From: Oscheius onirici
Lineage: Eukaryota > Nematoda > Chromadorea > Rhabditida > Rhabditidae
Assembly: GCA_932521025.1 (NCBI GenBank)
Contig: OW051473.1
Coordinates: 8,990,001 to 9,054,000 of the forward strand
Direction of reading: 5' to 3'
DNA length: 64,000 nt
Shown here: positions 1-11,303 of the stretch, one piece after another
Numbering within the stretch: position 1 is the first letter of the stretch
Layout of the letters: the number at the start of each line of letters is the position of its first letter
Program-made: the position numbers and the translations under genes
The notes under the pieces: model-generated
The model's input: the letters and a program-made list of their open reading frames with translations, nothing else
Told to the model about the DNA's origin: nothing
Databases searched by the model: none

Positions 1-250
1 ACATTGGTCCTTTCTGAAGATTGATTTGTTGCCACCCACTGCTTGTTTTAGCGCCCTGACATGTCTACAATGCACTGAGGATATCTCGGAGACTCCTGGA
101 AACGAAGTGGCAGCCGAGCGCAAGCAAATAGTGCTCGAGGCGCGCCACTCTTCAGTCAGCTCCTCCTACGCCACAACGGCTCAACAGCCATTCGTTTCAT
201 GTGCCCTCATTAACACTCTCAATTTTTGTCTTGTTCCGGTTTTTTACGAT

Positions 251-260
251 TTATTTCCAG
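251..260 (+). promoter_or_regulatory. Candidate spliced-leader acceptor of troponin T
   Basis: A pyrimidine-rich ttatttccag ends 23 nt before the troponin T start codon, with no upstream in-frame coding exon. This fits a trans-splice acceptor. It could equally be the 3' end of an intron in the 5' UTR. Confidence 0.4.
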
Positions 261-283
261 TGTAGTTCGTTTTCATAACCAGC

Positions 284-1723
284 ATGTCCGACGAGGAAGA
301 ATAGTAAGTTTTTGGCGTTTTTAGTTTTAACGGATGGGTTAAGCTACGAGGAAGAGGAGGAGGTGGAAGAGGAAGAGGAAGTCGAAGAGGCTGCTGAAGA
401 AGAGAAGGAGGAAGAGGCCGAAGAGTTAGTTTATAGTAACTTTTTTATGAACAAAGTCTTTACAGGCAGGAAGAAGATCTCAATGAGGCCGAGCAGGCTA
501 TGCTTGCTGCCAAGCAGCGTCATGATGCTGATGACGGTGACAAGCTCCAAGACTACGAGGACAAGAGAAACGAGGAGCGTTCCAAGGAAGACGAAGAAAT
601 CCGCAAGCTGAAGGAGAAGCAAGAGAAGCGTCGTCTGGAGCGTGAGAAGGAAGAGCGCGAGATGGCCGAGAGAAAGAGACTCGAGGAGGAGCGCCGTAGA
701 GAGGAAGAAGAGGCTCGTCGTGCCAAGCAGGAAGAGGAGAAGCGCAAGAGAGAAGAAGAGAAGGCTAAAAAGCAGGCTGCTCTTATGGGAAGCTTCGCCC
801 AAGGTGAAGGAGGACGCAACTTTACCCTTCCCAGTAAGGCTGCCGGAAGCGGACAGGGAGACAAGTTCGGAAACATTGTACAGGCCAAGCAGGAAATGGG
901 TATGACCAAGGAACAGCAGGAAGAGACCAAAAAGGTGAAACGGGTCCAAAATTTTCTAACAAAATGGGTTTAGGCCTTTCTCGCCAAGGTCAAGGAAACG
1001 ATCCAGATGCTCTCCGAGATTGCTTCTTCTGAGCTGAAGCAGAAGATTAAGGAGATCCACCACCGTATTTGCAAGCTCGAGGCTGACAAATACGACTTGG
1101 AGAAGCGCCACGAGCGTCAGGAATACGACGTGAGAGCCATAATTTTGAGGGAAAATCAAAATTCTTCCAGCTGAGAGAATTGAACGAGCGTCAGCGTCAA
1201 GTCGCTAGAAACAATGCCCTGAAGTCTGGAGTCGACCCCAACGACGCCGGAGGCAGACATCCCGTAAGTCTTAACCATGTCAATTCGGTTCTCGGAAGCG
1301 GGACACACGATTTTCTCGCGCGCTAGTTATGTGCTTTATTTGCATTACAGCATCGCGTGGCGGTGGCGAGGATAGAAACTGTCCACATGTTGTAGATTTT
1401 ACAGCGTAACATCTTAGCAAGGTCCTCAATGAGACTGTTTTCAGCCCAAGATCCAAGTCTTCTCCAAGTACGATCGTCAAATTGACCGACGTAACTTCAA
1501 GGAGCGCCGTAACGTCTACGAGACGGTATTTTTAGGTTTGGTGACTTGTTAATGGCAAACTTAGATGGTTGCCTACCCCGTCTTCCCCGGACTCCCTCCT
1601 CCGCCCGCGGTGTACGAGAAAGTCATCGCCAAGTACGCCCACGAGATCCAGGAGGAGGAAGACGCCAAGTACTCCCGCGGCTACGAAGTCGAAGAAGAGG
1701 AGGAAGAGGAAGAAGAAGAGTGA
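284..1723 (+). CDS. tnt: Troponin T (thin-filament regulatory protein)
   Basis: Troponin T anchors the troponin complex to tropomyosin on muscle thin filaments. Seven exons read in one phase (284-303, 344-424, 466-934, 974-1129, 1171-1263, 1445-1525, 1565-1723) and give 352 residues. The N-terminus is a Glu-rich tail (MSDEEE...). A long Lys/Arg/Glu helix follows, then the family core with KIKEIHHRICKLEADKYDLE, EKRHERQEYD and LNERQRQVAR. The C-terminal exon ends in a second acidic run of more than ten Glu codons. The core matches the tropomyosin/troponin-I binding region of invertebrate TnT. A polyadenylation signal AATAAA lies at 1797-1802. The first exon is only 20 nt, so its junction rests on the YYEEEE continuity. 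Different terminal exons could be alternatively spliced; only one set is visible. Confidence 0.93.
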
Positions 1724-1907
1724 ACAAAAACTCTTCTCCACACTCATAAATCTTATCTTTCATAATTCTTTTTCTTCATCTCGCAGTGCAATATTGAATA
1801 AAAGCGACTACAAAAAGACCGTGTTAAAACTCACGAGAAAATGAGAGCGACATCTTTTTCCATGGCGGCAGAGAATCCAGGCATGCATGTTAGCCTATAG
1901 CTCATTT

Positions 1908-2687
1908 TCAAGTTGGCTGAAAATATTTTGATTGAAATAAGTTTATGAACATGCGGAAGTGAGCATCCATGCACTCTCTTTGACTGCTATAGGTCTTCTC
2001 GAATGTTTCCTTGGTAAAAGCAGGAGTGGAGCAAGTTTTTCTTCTACTCAAACAAGCCATTCCAGTTATGGGGTACCACTGAAAGTAAGACTGCGTTTTT
2101 AAAATATGCGTCAAACCTCAATATCTCCTCGATTTCCATCCACGTTACAATCCTTTGGAATTGGTATGGGGGCTGGAGTGACCATTCTCTTAGCCATGAC
2201 AAAGTTTTTGCCACCCAGACCAGTAAAATTGAACAGTCCACCGCCTAAAATGTCAACTTTTTGCTTAAAATGTCGTTACATGGTCCATTTCCAACAAAGG
2301 CGGACTCCTTGCAACAGTATCCGAATCCTCCGTGGGCATGACAAGTCTCATCCTTTTCACAAATCTGCGATTCAAACATTCCTTGACAGAGAGCAGAAGA
2401 AAAGATGTACGGGACGTCATCACCCTGAGACCAGCATTAAAGTTAAAATGTCCTCTCACATTTGTCCTTTTGTACGTGGCGAGGCTGTGACCTGGTGTGC
2501 AGGCCAACTTGTACGACTTCCACATTCTCACTGAAAAGAAACCCGTACCCCATATGGAAGAGTACTCACCCATATTCTGAATAGTGCATTCTTCCTCAGT
2601 TTTGTAGAGTTTGTAGTCAATTTTAAGAGTGTGGGAGCAGCCAGTGGGCAAGGCAAAGCAGGTCCATTCCGAAGGGTCGAAATAGTA
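1908..2687 (-). CDS. Secreted Kunitz/lustrin-type cysteine-rich protein, 5' end not found
   Basis: Five exons join in consistent phase (2687-2570, 2530-2460, 2424-2280, 2244-2117, 2078-1908). The first readable exon opens with YYFDPSEWTC, the central strand of a Kunitz/BPTI fold, and continues to EEEC. Exon 3 carries a lustrin/WAP-like module: CQGMFESQIC, then CHAHGGFGYCC. The last exon is a second Kunitz-like half-domain from WYPITGMAC to QRECMD. Related nematode proteins are secreted and act as protease inhibitors or in the cuticle; that role is inferred here. The signal peptide exon must lie upstream of 2687. A candidate exon at about 2762-2830 has a GC splice donor but its phase does not join, so the gene may be damaged at its 5' end. 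The gene at 31824-32600 has the same domain types. Confidence 0.72.
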
Positions 2688-2699
2688 CTGTAACATTTC

Positions 2700-3801
2700 G
2701 AACTTGTTGCATGAAAACCAGTTTACCGACTGTTTAAGAGTACTTTAGATAATGCTAAGCTCAATTTTCAAACTTGCCTTCCATTAACGTCTTTTTTGCT
2801 GTCTGTCACACTCTCAACATAACCCTGTACTTTTTTCTCTAGAAGGCCCCGTGTATTAATTCGGTGAACAATCAGCGGGTAACTTGTACCATCTCAACCT
2901 TAACAAGATGGAACGAGTCACTTTTGGCTGGACAACATACAGTTTACATTATTCTGGTATATAGAGTCTAATTGATATTTTATGGCCTACTATGAATGAA
3001 TAGAGAAGACCCACTGAATGTTACCTGAACTGTTGTTCGTTTAGTTTCAGCACTGCTGCATCTCTCCGTTGAGCTGAGGGCAACAGAAAACGAAAGGAAA
3101 ACAGCTGAATGGAAAGTGATTCATTCGCGTCCAGAAGCCTACCAAGGACTAGTCGTCGTGGCAGCATCTGAAGAAACTGTAGAATGGCACTGAGGGTGAG
3201 AGGCCACTCCCCCTCCTGTGCCGACCTAATTTGGTTTTCCTCGCAATGACCCGTCCAAACTGCCTTTCTCGTGTGAGTAAAACCTAATAGAACAGTATGG
3301 AAGAAGTGCCATTCAGGCGAGACAGGGGAAATATGATGTTCTGATGGAAACTGAAGTTTATGACTCTCTCCCTTTACCGTTCGAAGAGATCGAACTGCTA
3401 AACAAGAATTGTCTGGAATTTCCTCGAATCTCCCTCAGTTTTTTGCCGTTATGCGGTCAAAAACCAGCAAAGGCGTGGTCAGCACTAATAGAGTCAAGAC
3501 TTGGACTTGGTCTTTAATGCCAATGGACACGGAATTCCGCCGTCGGTCACCCTATAAACCTTGAGAGGGCTTGTAAAAGTCGCAACAGTTACCAACTAGC
3601 ACGGCAGTTTCTAATGAAGGGCAGAGCATTTAATCCTGTTCTCAATAGTGAAAATGACCTCTGTAAAAATAGTCGAGGTCACCCGCTTTCCCTCTCTCAT
3701 TCGTGGAACACAGATTTGTAGAGCTTTATATTTCCGGCGAAAAAAATTGAAATATGTACATCTGTGCACAGCTATTATTTATTAGCAGCCAGGGGAAAAT
3801 T
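2700..3801. other. No gene recognised
   Basis: No convincing exon or RNA is visible. The first exons of the Kunitz-type gene below 2687 could lie here, but no signal peptide with a matching phase was found. Confidence 0.5.
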
Positions 3802-5293
3802 TCAGTGAATTTGTGGCACACTGAGACGCGATTCGTGTTTTTGTTCCGCAAGTCCTCGCTGGTAGCCAATTTTCATCTGAGCCAACATGAATAGAATCAT
3901 CCGGGACCAGGCCTGGAAATCTGATGTTGTACGAAGTCTAGAGATTATTCAGTTTGCTCTTTTGCTGGTAGCTTTGACGCACAATTAACGTTTCAGCATT
4001 TGAAACACAAGAAAACCCATTTGAGTCCAAATGCCGTTAAGAAGCCATTGGCTTGAGTATTAGACACTGGCACGTAACAAGTCGGCAAAATATTCCAAAA
4101 ATGAACAATAAAACCTGTAACGCAACTAAGGATGACGAAGAATTAGGTTTTTTACGTTATCATAATGTGTGTAAGAAAAAAAAAGATGATACAGGAAAAG
4201 TAATACAGTTTCGAATACCATCAACCATTTGGGATCATTTTTATCATATTTCGTGCATCATCATTGTCCCCAAGTGCTTTAAACAGGCTCCAAAGGTATG
4301 TAACAGTTACGTACTCGTCACAGAGGCAAACAAACGAATGGTTGGATCAACCGGGTCTCGAACCCGCGACTGCCTCATTGTAACTTAACCACTGAGCTAT
4401 CGACCGTCCTTGGCATTACCACATTGGACGCTACATGCACGTTACATAAGTCTTAGTTTTTGAAATGAACAGTAGTCTATTTTAAGGATCTACCTCACGC
4501 TCCGCCATTTTCCGGAATGACGGCGGATGATTCTTTTCAAAGCAGTCCGTAAAGATGTCCCAGTAAATTGTTTGAAAGCCCCGGGAACGAAGTTGCACAT
4601 GCTGGAGACCGAGAGCCTGAAAAAGTCAGAGGTCAAAAAGGTCCTGAGTAGAACCTGCAGGGCGTCGCAACTCTGCTCAAAGTTCTCCTGCAGATTCGAA
4701 ACGACGAGATTTAGAACAAGAGCGAAGTTTGACGCATGCGATTTGAAGAACTCGTTCTCACGAATCTTATTCGTGGGGCAAGTGTCCTAAAAAGAGGAAT
4801 TTGATTATATTTATGGTTTCTGTACCAAGTTAAAAAGAACAAGTAGGTCGTCTTCTTGCATCAAAGTGTCATAGAAGATGTCCTCGGAACACCGTTTAAG
4901 CTGCTTCTGTGTGCACTTGACCCAGCATAACTCGATCATTCGCTTCTCGTCTCGTGTCAGTCCCGATATTGAGCCATTTGCTGAAGAAAGAGGCCAATAT
5001 TGCATTATTCAAGAAAAACAACGACGACCCGTACCTCCATCGTCCATAGACCGCACACAGCGGTTTTTAGAGTAGCGAGCGCTGTGACTGGAGCCAACAG
5101 GTCGTGCCGGCTTCTGATCCTGTGGCCTGTCATTCCGAACGTCCAGGGAGCGACTCCGATTTGTTCTGTTATTCTGACGAAAGAGTTTTTCGACCTTCAA
5201 ATTCAGTTGTTTGTTCGACTAGGGAGAAGACCTAATCACCTTGTACTTCTTCTCCTGTGACTGCTGATTGCTTCCAGAATGGGCTGCACCCAT
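3802..5293 (-). CDS. glb: Globin with N-terminal myristoylation motif
   Basis: Six exons close in phase (5293-5240, 5194-5035, 4980-4826, 4786-4655, 4616-4494, 3912-3802) and encode 244 residues. The start MGAAHSG is a Gly-2 N-myristoylation motif, seen in several nematode globins and implying membrane attachment. A basic, disordered stretch of about 75 residues comes first. The globin fold begins at LTRDEKRMIELCW (helix A). FKSHASNFALVL supplies the expected distal E7 His, and ALGLQHVQLRSRGF the proximal F8 His. It ends with helix H (AWSRMILFMLAQMKIGYQRG). A haem-binding role in sensing or redox signalling is known for the family and inferred here. The 581-bp last intron contains a degenerate tRNA-like sequence at 4344-4405. 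A second, different globin lies at 39396-40712. Confidence 0.9.
4344..4405 (-). tRNA. Truncated tRNA-like sequence (pseudo-tRNA) in globin intron
   Basis: On the minus strand, GGTCGAT can pair with GTTGATC as a 7-bp acceptor stem with G:U pairs. The A box (tagctcagtgg) and B box (ggttcgaga) are clear. Only about 16 nt separate the D and T arms, too few for an anticodon arm plus variable loop, so it is not a working tRNA. It resembles the element at 9636-9683 and may be a SINE head or a retro-pseudogene. Confidence 0.55.
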
Positions 5294-5299
5294 TTTTAG

Positions 5300-7120
5300 T
5301 CTAGACAAAATGCGTAGATTCGAAAGAGCCGTGAAAAAGTTAGAGTTCTTCCAGTTACGACTCAGAAGGGAATTGAAAAAGAAAAAGAAGTATGGGCCGT
5401 AAGTGATTCAGAGGGAGAAGAGACTGATTTGATCTCTCAGGATTGCCGGGAGAGAAGAGCTGGGAAAATTAGTTGTTTTCCCTATACGGAGACGCAAATT
5501 GCCGGGCTCAACCTAGTATCGAGACAGGAATCTGATGCTATGATGCCATGCTACATGCTTTGAAATTCTAGTCGAAGTTCTTGCGGAAATAACAGGATTA
5601 AGTAAGGAGCATCTAAAGGATCAAAGCCTATATATATACAGAACGACTAACTAGGAGAGGGAAAGCCCCCTCGTCTCCTTGTTAAATCTCGGTCCGTTTG
5701 CGTAATCGAAGGGACTGAATGAAGGTTATTACGAGCAACTACGCCGCTAAAACTGAAAGAAACAATTCAGAGACCAGGCTACTGCGCGAGTCGCAAGGAA
5801 CTTGAAGGGAACGGCAATTCAATTGGCGGAGAAACAGAGGAAGAGGGAGACGAAAGACTTTTCTGTTTATATATTTGTCTTGCAGGATCATGCTGCTTCC
5901 AGGGCCCTCTAATTGAGATAAATAGATCTGACGTAACCTCAGTAATAAGCATATGTAGTTTTTCAAAATAAGGAGAGGCAGAGTGTTTGTCGGGCTGTGC
6001 TGCTGCTCCTACTGGACTGCGGCGATGTCGCAGACGTGGGAATGAGCGCCCGGAGACTTCGGATTCTCATAAAAACTGATGTTTCCTAGTCTTCAACTGA
6101 TGTCATATCCGCGTATACTCCACTATGAGACACATAGGAATACTGTCATTTTGAGTTTTTCGAACTAGAAACTTCCAGAAACAAGGCGAAGCTGTTTATT
6201 AGTTTTTAAGAACGATTTTTATTGCAATGGGAATGGAAAATGAGACCTGGAGGTAATTATTATGATGAAAAAGCGTAGTCCAAAAATAAATAGGACTCGG
6301 CTAGAAATAGTTTTGGATATGAAGTGCTCAAGGAGATAACAAGAGAATCTCTGTGAGAGAGCCCAACCCCTGGTCCGCCGGCGACAATCTAGTTGCGGCT
6401 TCTTTTCCGAGGAGGGCTAATGGCTAGTGGCTATTTTGAGCCAAAGGAAAGAGGGAGAGAGGTGAACCACACCAATTAGACTATTAGGCGACCTAGCCTC
6501 AGGCACAGCCTGAGTATTCTGATGTGGGCCACAAAACAGCTATGAAGACGGGCGGAGAGAGTTCAGACAGTTGTCTCCATCTTCGGCGGACGCATCCTTT
6601 CGAGGGTTTCTCTGAAAGTTTCAGGTTTGCGGTACCTAGTTTGTTATCTTAAAGGATTTCATTAAAACCCGTAATACGTCGACACTTTGATATTTGGTCG
6701 TGTAAACTGCAAAATGATCCTTCGTTAGTAGTTCCGCTAGAAAACAAGCTCAATTTAAAGGGTCTCCTTGTTATTTAGGGATTCATTTCGAAGCTTTGGT
6801 CGGAAAACGGGAAAAAACAGACCACAGACTCGTGAAGACAGCTGGCATCAATCGAAGAATGTTCATTGCTATGCGAATGACACAAAACATGTCGGTAACC
6901 ATCTAAAGTTCGGATCAACCAATGCTGCGTAGGGTAGTTATCGACAGAGTTTGGAATATATTTTAATAATTAGAGAACAGGAAAAACTGATGTGACCGTG
7001 AAACCTAAAGATAGACGCTCCTAAGGACTCAAACCTCTGACCATTAACGCTGCAGATAAAAAACGTATTACATTCAAAAAAATTTGATTTAATGAGAATC
7101 TTTCAATATCTACACAAAAA
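5300..7120. other. Intergenic region without a recognised gene
   Basis: Both strands show only short frames with many stops. No domain, RNA gene or clear repeat was seen. Promoter elements of the globin ending at 5293 probably lie in the first few hundred bases. Confidence 0.5.
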
Positions 7121-7121
7121 C

Positions 7122-7726
7122 TTACGTAGTTTGACACTCGGCATCCAAAGCAGCTGAAGGCAATGGTATTGGGTCGAACATAGAATCACAAAGACCTCCT
7201 TCCCAGGTCCTCCTTTTCAACTCTTCTATTTCATCTTCAGTTAGCTCCTTGAACGGCTCCAAATCTTCCTCAAATCAAACGTTTTTAGAAGTTGATTAGT
7301 AGCCTACTTTGATTTGTCGCAACCTCCCAGAGTTCCTCCTCGATCTTGCTGGAGTTCTTAGGATAGGTGTCGTAGCTTCTGATTCCGGGTACTGAATCAA
7401 AATAGTTTTAACTTCAGAAAGTTTACCTGTGATTCCGGCGAAGCCACTCGACTGTGTGGAAGGTCATATTCATTGTGTTCTTCCAGTTTTTCGCAATCGT
7501 CGTAGTCGCCAGCCATAACTTTCTTGTGTCGTTCAAGAAGGCGTCGAATCTCGTCGACGTAGGTGTCTGGCAGTCTCTCAACGTCCTGCTTCCTCCTTCT
7601 CTTTTTTGTGCAGCTCTGGTAGCATGTCGTTACGCAATTGAGAGCAATAACCAAGACGGCGCAAAAGACTCCGATGGCGAGACAAATGACCAAAATTTCA
7701 ATGGCTTGAGGCGATTCGGTTGACAT
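7122..7726 (-). CDS. Small single-pass membrane protein of unknown function
   Basis: The start at 7726 follows a splice acceptor (cttttag, 7738-7735). The preceding exon (about 7778-7814) is non-coding in this frame. The product begins MSTESPQAIEIL. One hydrophobic segment (residues about 10-32, LVICLAIGVFCAVLVIALN) is followed by Cys residues and a basic stop-transfer stretch (KKRRRKQD), then a charged cytoplasmic region. The absence of a signal peptide suggests a type III membrane topology. Later exons are about 7427 upward, 7375-7325 and 7268-7122, ending ...AECQTT. The middle exon joins exon 1 only in a frame (YPESEATTP...) that does not continue into the long open acidic last exon. The alternative frame (...EELWE, then EDLEPF) fits the last exon but is one base out with exon 1. 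Alternative splicing or a one-base sequence error would explain this. Confidence 0.55.
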
Positions 7727-7739
7727 GGCATAGTCTAAA

Positions 7740-8782
7740 AGGTTTATCAAGATCGCAAGATTGAAAAAACTCTTACCAAGGACACTTCATCGCTGAATCG
7801 CAGTTGGACAGCACTAAAATGAACTCTTTGGGAAAAGTCGAAAAGTCAACAAGAATAGTATTACGAGGGCGTTTCCGGTTCTGCAACTGAGGGGATTAAT
7901 CGCGTCATACGATTTTTAGTGGGCCGCTACGCGATATGCTAATAAGCTTGGTCTCTTATACACGGCGTAAGCTGTGAATGAACGTGATTTTTTGTAAAAG
8001 AGTGCAAAGTAACAGAACGGACATTAGGGGATGTTAATTAGCGGTTTCATACAAAGAGAAAGCGAGCCAGTGCGCGAGGTCAGAGGGGCCAGAAACAAGT
8101 GTCGATAACAAGCGGTACAGGGAGGCCCCCTCTCTCTGATTGATAGATGCGTCAAGGGCAACCCACTGAGGCGCGCGACTCTTCAGTGTCTGTGAAAAAT
8201 GGAGAGAGAAGCCAACGGTCGATTTCTTGTCAAACAGCTGTCATTTCGAACATCTGCCCCGTAGTCTATCAAAACTTCCAAAAAGGGATGAGAAAAGAGA
8301 GAACAATCAAAATAGGTAATTGTCCATTTTGGAACAAGTCTCTCTCCAGCTCACTAATTCTATTCGGACGCGATGAGTATCTGGTAGCTGGGGGTTGTTG
8401 TGACTCGCGCCGCGATGCAGATTTCACAGTCGAGACACATCTGCTGACCGCTTTAAATCATGCACAGCAGCGGACAGCAATGATGGGATTATGGTATCCA
8501 GACTTAACGGCAATGTGAAAGATTAGAGGAAATTCAAAAGACCGAGAGATTTGAAGCCACTGGCAGCTCTAGAGAAAAAGTGATGAGAAGACGTTTGATG
8601 AACACTACTTACTTAAAATTGGTTAATTTTAGGATTGATATTACCCAGTCTGTCTTCATTCTTCAGATGATATCGGTGCCTCCAGGTTTAGCTTCCATTC
8701 ACTGGTAATTGCGCGTAGATATTTTAAGCAGCAAGGTTTATGAAAACATTATTTACAATTCTTATCCAGTTAGCGCTCCGAA
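7740..8782. other. Mostly non-coding; one untranslated exon
   Basis: The first 80 bp hold the apparent 5' UTR exon of the membrane-protein gene. A 123-codon plus-strand frame at 8147-8518 has no recognisable domain, splice context or codon pattern and is treated as chance. Confidence 0.4.
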
Positions 8783-10023
8783 TTACGGAGGGAGTGTTTC
8801 TCCAGTCCGATCAAAATATCCTCCGGACTTCTCTTTGGTCAGCTGATCAATCTGGGAGACGAGACTGAAGGCAGACTCTTCAACCTAAACGCCACAATCA
8901 GTGAAAGCAAAATTGCTTACCGTGGTCGGAGCATCAGGACCACCCATTTCGGTACGAACATGACCGGGATGATAAGCGACGACAATAATTCCAGTGTCGT
9001 CTAGATCCGTAGCCATTGTCTTGGTCATTGCGTTGAGAGCAGCCTGACAATTTTAATTTTTTTCTAAAGTTGACATACCTTGCTCATATTGTAGCCCAGG
9101 TACCCTTTGCTTCCGGAACCCTTTTCCGGGATATCACGGGTAATCGAGCCATGATTGGACGAAATGTTCACAATTTTACACACCCCCGTAGCTGACATGG
9201 CCAGTTTTACCAAAGGCAAGAAGTACTGAAGACAAAATATTGTAGAAGTTTTAATAGTTGAAAAGACTACCTGGATCACGACGGCAGGTGAAACTGCATT
9301 GGTGATAAGATGCTCAGTAATCTCTTTTCTTTCAGGAGAGCTGTCAGTTTCTGTACGTTCCAGAACACCGGCATTGTTGATCAAAATGTTCAGCCCAGAG
9401 TTTGAAACAATCTTGCTGACCTGAAACAGTTGTTAAATAGTTATGAGTTAGCTATTTTTTTCTGTCAGTTTATCTTTCTTTCACTGGTCTCTGTGGTCAG
9501 TTAGCAATCGTTTTTGTACCCGTTGTCCTCAGAACCGTCTACTCTTGCCACAATACTCTGTCGCTATCTTTTGGCTGTCATCAAATGTAACGGACGGCGT
9601 TGCCAAGTACCGTCCGAAAGGAGCGGGCTAGGGCGGGCCGATAGCTTAGTGGTAAAGCAGTTGAGTCGAGTCCCGGTTGGTCCAATGGTTTTTTCCTTTA
9701 CCTCTGTGTCGAGTACGTTACACAAACAACCTTTAACAGTTTTCCTTTCGAACAGAACAGACTGTTTTAACTCACCTCTTCAACAGCTTTCTTGATAGTT
9801 TTGTTGCAAGTGACATCCATCTTGACAATACTCAAACGCTGGTCTTGAATAGTGTGCAGCTCCTAAAATTCAGGTTTATTAAAAATGGACTCAAACTTGC
9901 ATCGGCATGCTTAGGATCTCTACAAGTGGCGATGAGATGTTGTACATCAGCTTTCTTCAAGTATTCTCGGACCAGTCCGAGACCAATACCACGGTTGCAT
10001 CCAGTAATAAGAACGCTGGCCAT
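8783..10023 (-). CDS. Short-chain dehydrogenase/reductase, Sniffer-like carbonyl reductase
   Basis: Six exons close exactly (10023-9901, 9862-9776, 9420-9271, 9225-9079, 9043-8921, 8884-8783), giving 243 residues, normal for a classical SDR. The Rossmann cofactor motif TGCNRGIG is at residues 8-15, NNAG follows beta-4, and the catalytic YNMSK (Tyr-x-x-x-Lys) lies near residue 165. The HPGHVRTEMGG stretch and overall order match the Sniffer/carbonyl reductase group, NADPH-dependent cytosolic enzymes that detoxify carbonyls. Substrate is inferred from the family only. Intron 1 uses a GC donor (GAT|gcaagt). The frame KHAD-ELHTIQ across the join is the family's conserved one, so the GC donor is well supported. 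Intron 2 carries a truncated tRNA-like sequence. Confidence 0.92.
9636..9683 (+). tRNA. Truncated tRNA-like sequence lacking the anticodon arm
   Basis: GGCCGAT and GTTGGTC can form an acceptor stem around an A box (tagcttagtgg) and a B box-like tcgagtccc. Only 48 nt are present and the anticodon arm is missing. It sits in intron 2 of the dehydrogenase gene, on the opposite strand. It resembles 4344-4405 and the elements at 34090 and 38614, including the same ggtccaatg junction. Confidence 0.5.
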
Positions 10024-10518
10024 TTTTCGGATGAAAATAGTAAGAAGCGAGATGATTTGACTGTGTGTAGCAGACTGAAAATAGAGGACATGTCCTTTTG
10101 TTTACACTAAGGGCAGGGGGAAACATGGGGAGAGGTCAAAAGAGCGTCAACAAGACTTGCGGGAAACATGTCCTGGATATCAAAAGACTATTGTTCCCTC
10201 GAAGAAAATCCAATTTAACTCTCTAATTTTTCTATTTTTTCTACAGACATAACCTCTCTTCCAAGGAGGAATGGTCAATTTTCTGGCAAACATCGAGCGT
10301 TTATTTATACTGGCATGAGTAATTCTGTTATGTTCAGACTCATTTTGGATTTTCGGACTCAACTGGTCACTTGGCTAAAATAACGAATTTCCAGGTCTGC
10401 AAAGAACTCGATTTTTGCAGCTAACAGTAGCTGAAAATGCTCTTTTCAAGACTGAGGAAATTGACTCTATTTCAACCAACCAACTATTGCTTTAATTTGT
10501 AAATTTCTTTATTCAAAG

Positions 10519-10853
10519 TTAACAAGGACCAATGGCACGAACGTTGTCGTTCATTTCGCATTCTCCGAGATACGAATGACATCCAGTTCCGGGTCTAATT
10601 GTCCAGGATTCTCCTTGACAATGGGTATCCTGAAAACTCCTTGCAAAAATACAAAAAAGCTCACCGAATATATAACGACGCAGGTTCCGTACGTATTGAT
10701 GGATGAGGCACGATCGTACCAATTAGGTGTCAGACTAACGCATCCCGTGGACTTGTAGCGGATATTGAGCCCGTGTCCATTATCATGTTCGTAGAGCGTC
10801 GCTTGCCAAGCTGCTACTGAGACGAGGAGAAGCCAAAAGAAGATGAGCTTCAT
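10519..10853 (-). CDS. Secreted beta/gamma-crystallin-like small protein
   Basis: Two exons (10853-10665 and 10629-10519) encode 99 residues. The first 18 form a signal peptide (MKLIFFWLLLVSVAAWQA). The mature part has the beta/gamma-crystallin pattern: ATLYEHDNGHG (the Y/F-x-x-x-x-x-G hairpin), WYDRASSI, then YGTCVVIY, repeated more weakly in the second exon around DTHCQGESW and NDNVRAIG. Six cysteines suggest extracellular disulfides. Function is unknown; similar one-domain secreted proteins occur in invertebrates as calcium-binding or defence proteins. A TATA box lies about 40 nt upstream and AATAAA overlaps 10508-10513. Confidence 0.75.
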
Positions 10854-10891
10854 TGGTCGGTGAGGTTTCTTGGTTGAACTCGGACAAGTTG

Positions 10892-10900
10892 CCTTTTATA
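10892..10900 (-). promoter_or_regulatory. TATA box of crystallin-like gene
   Basis: TATAAAAGG on the minus strand, 39-47 nt before the start codon at 10853. The short distance implies a very short 5' UTR. Confidence 0.55.
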
Positions 10901-11021
10901 CGCCAGCTTCTACTAGTCACTAGATAGTGTAACAAATTCTTCGAACGTCGATCTGTTTTCCAAGAATTTGCAGTCAATTACGAGGAACAAGGTTGAATTC
11001 GAGAAAACCCGCTTGAGTAAT

Positions 11022-11303
11022 CTATTTTCTGATCGTGAACAATGAGTCAGCCCATTTCCTCGCCGTATTCACAGTCCCTTGAACGTCCTGAACGTATTTT
11101 GAAAGTGTGAATATGTTTAGTAAGCAACTCCAGAAGCCAAAAAACGAGAAGACTGTAACAAAATCTAAGACTCTAAAGTTGCTGTAATCATATTGTACAG
11201 GGACCATTACCTCATTTTTGAGATGAGCACCATTCTTCGGCGTACAAATAACTAAAACAATATTGCCCACAATTTCCTGTGGAAACCAACCTAATTTGAA
11301 CAC
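11022..11303 (-). CDS. Possible two-exon gene fragment, unknown
   Basis: An open frame begins MFKLGWFPQEIVGNIVLVICTP. It can be spliced from ...LKNE over a 110-bp AT-rich intron (gtaatgg...gttcag) to DVQGTVNTARKW and a stop at 11022. The joined peptide would be about 50 residues. No domain is recognised. It may be the end of a lost gene or a chance frame. Confidence 0.25.
   Translation of the reverse strand: MFKLGWFPQEIVGNIVLVICTPKNGAHLKNEVMVPVQYDYSNFRVLDFVTVFSFFGFWSCLLNIFTLSKYVQDVQGTVNTARKWADSLFTIRK

Noticed and set aside
312-973. Several long plus and minus frames over the troponin T exons
   Set aside because: They are shadows of the Glu/Lys-rich exons; only one frame matches the family and closes with splice sites.
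4053-4388. 111-codon plus-strand frame
   Set aside because: Lies in the last intron of the globin gene, overlaps the tRNA-like element and has no domain.
8147-8518. 123-codon plus-strand frame
   Set aside because: No domain, no splice context and unlike the neighbours in composition.
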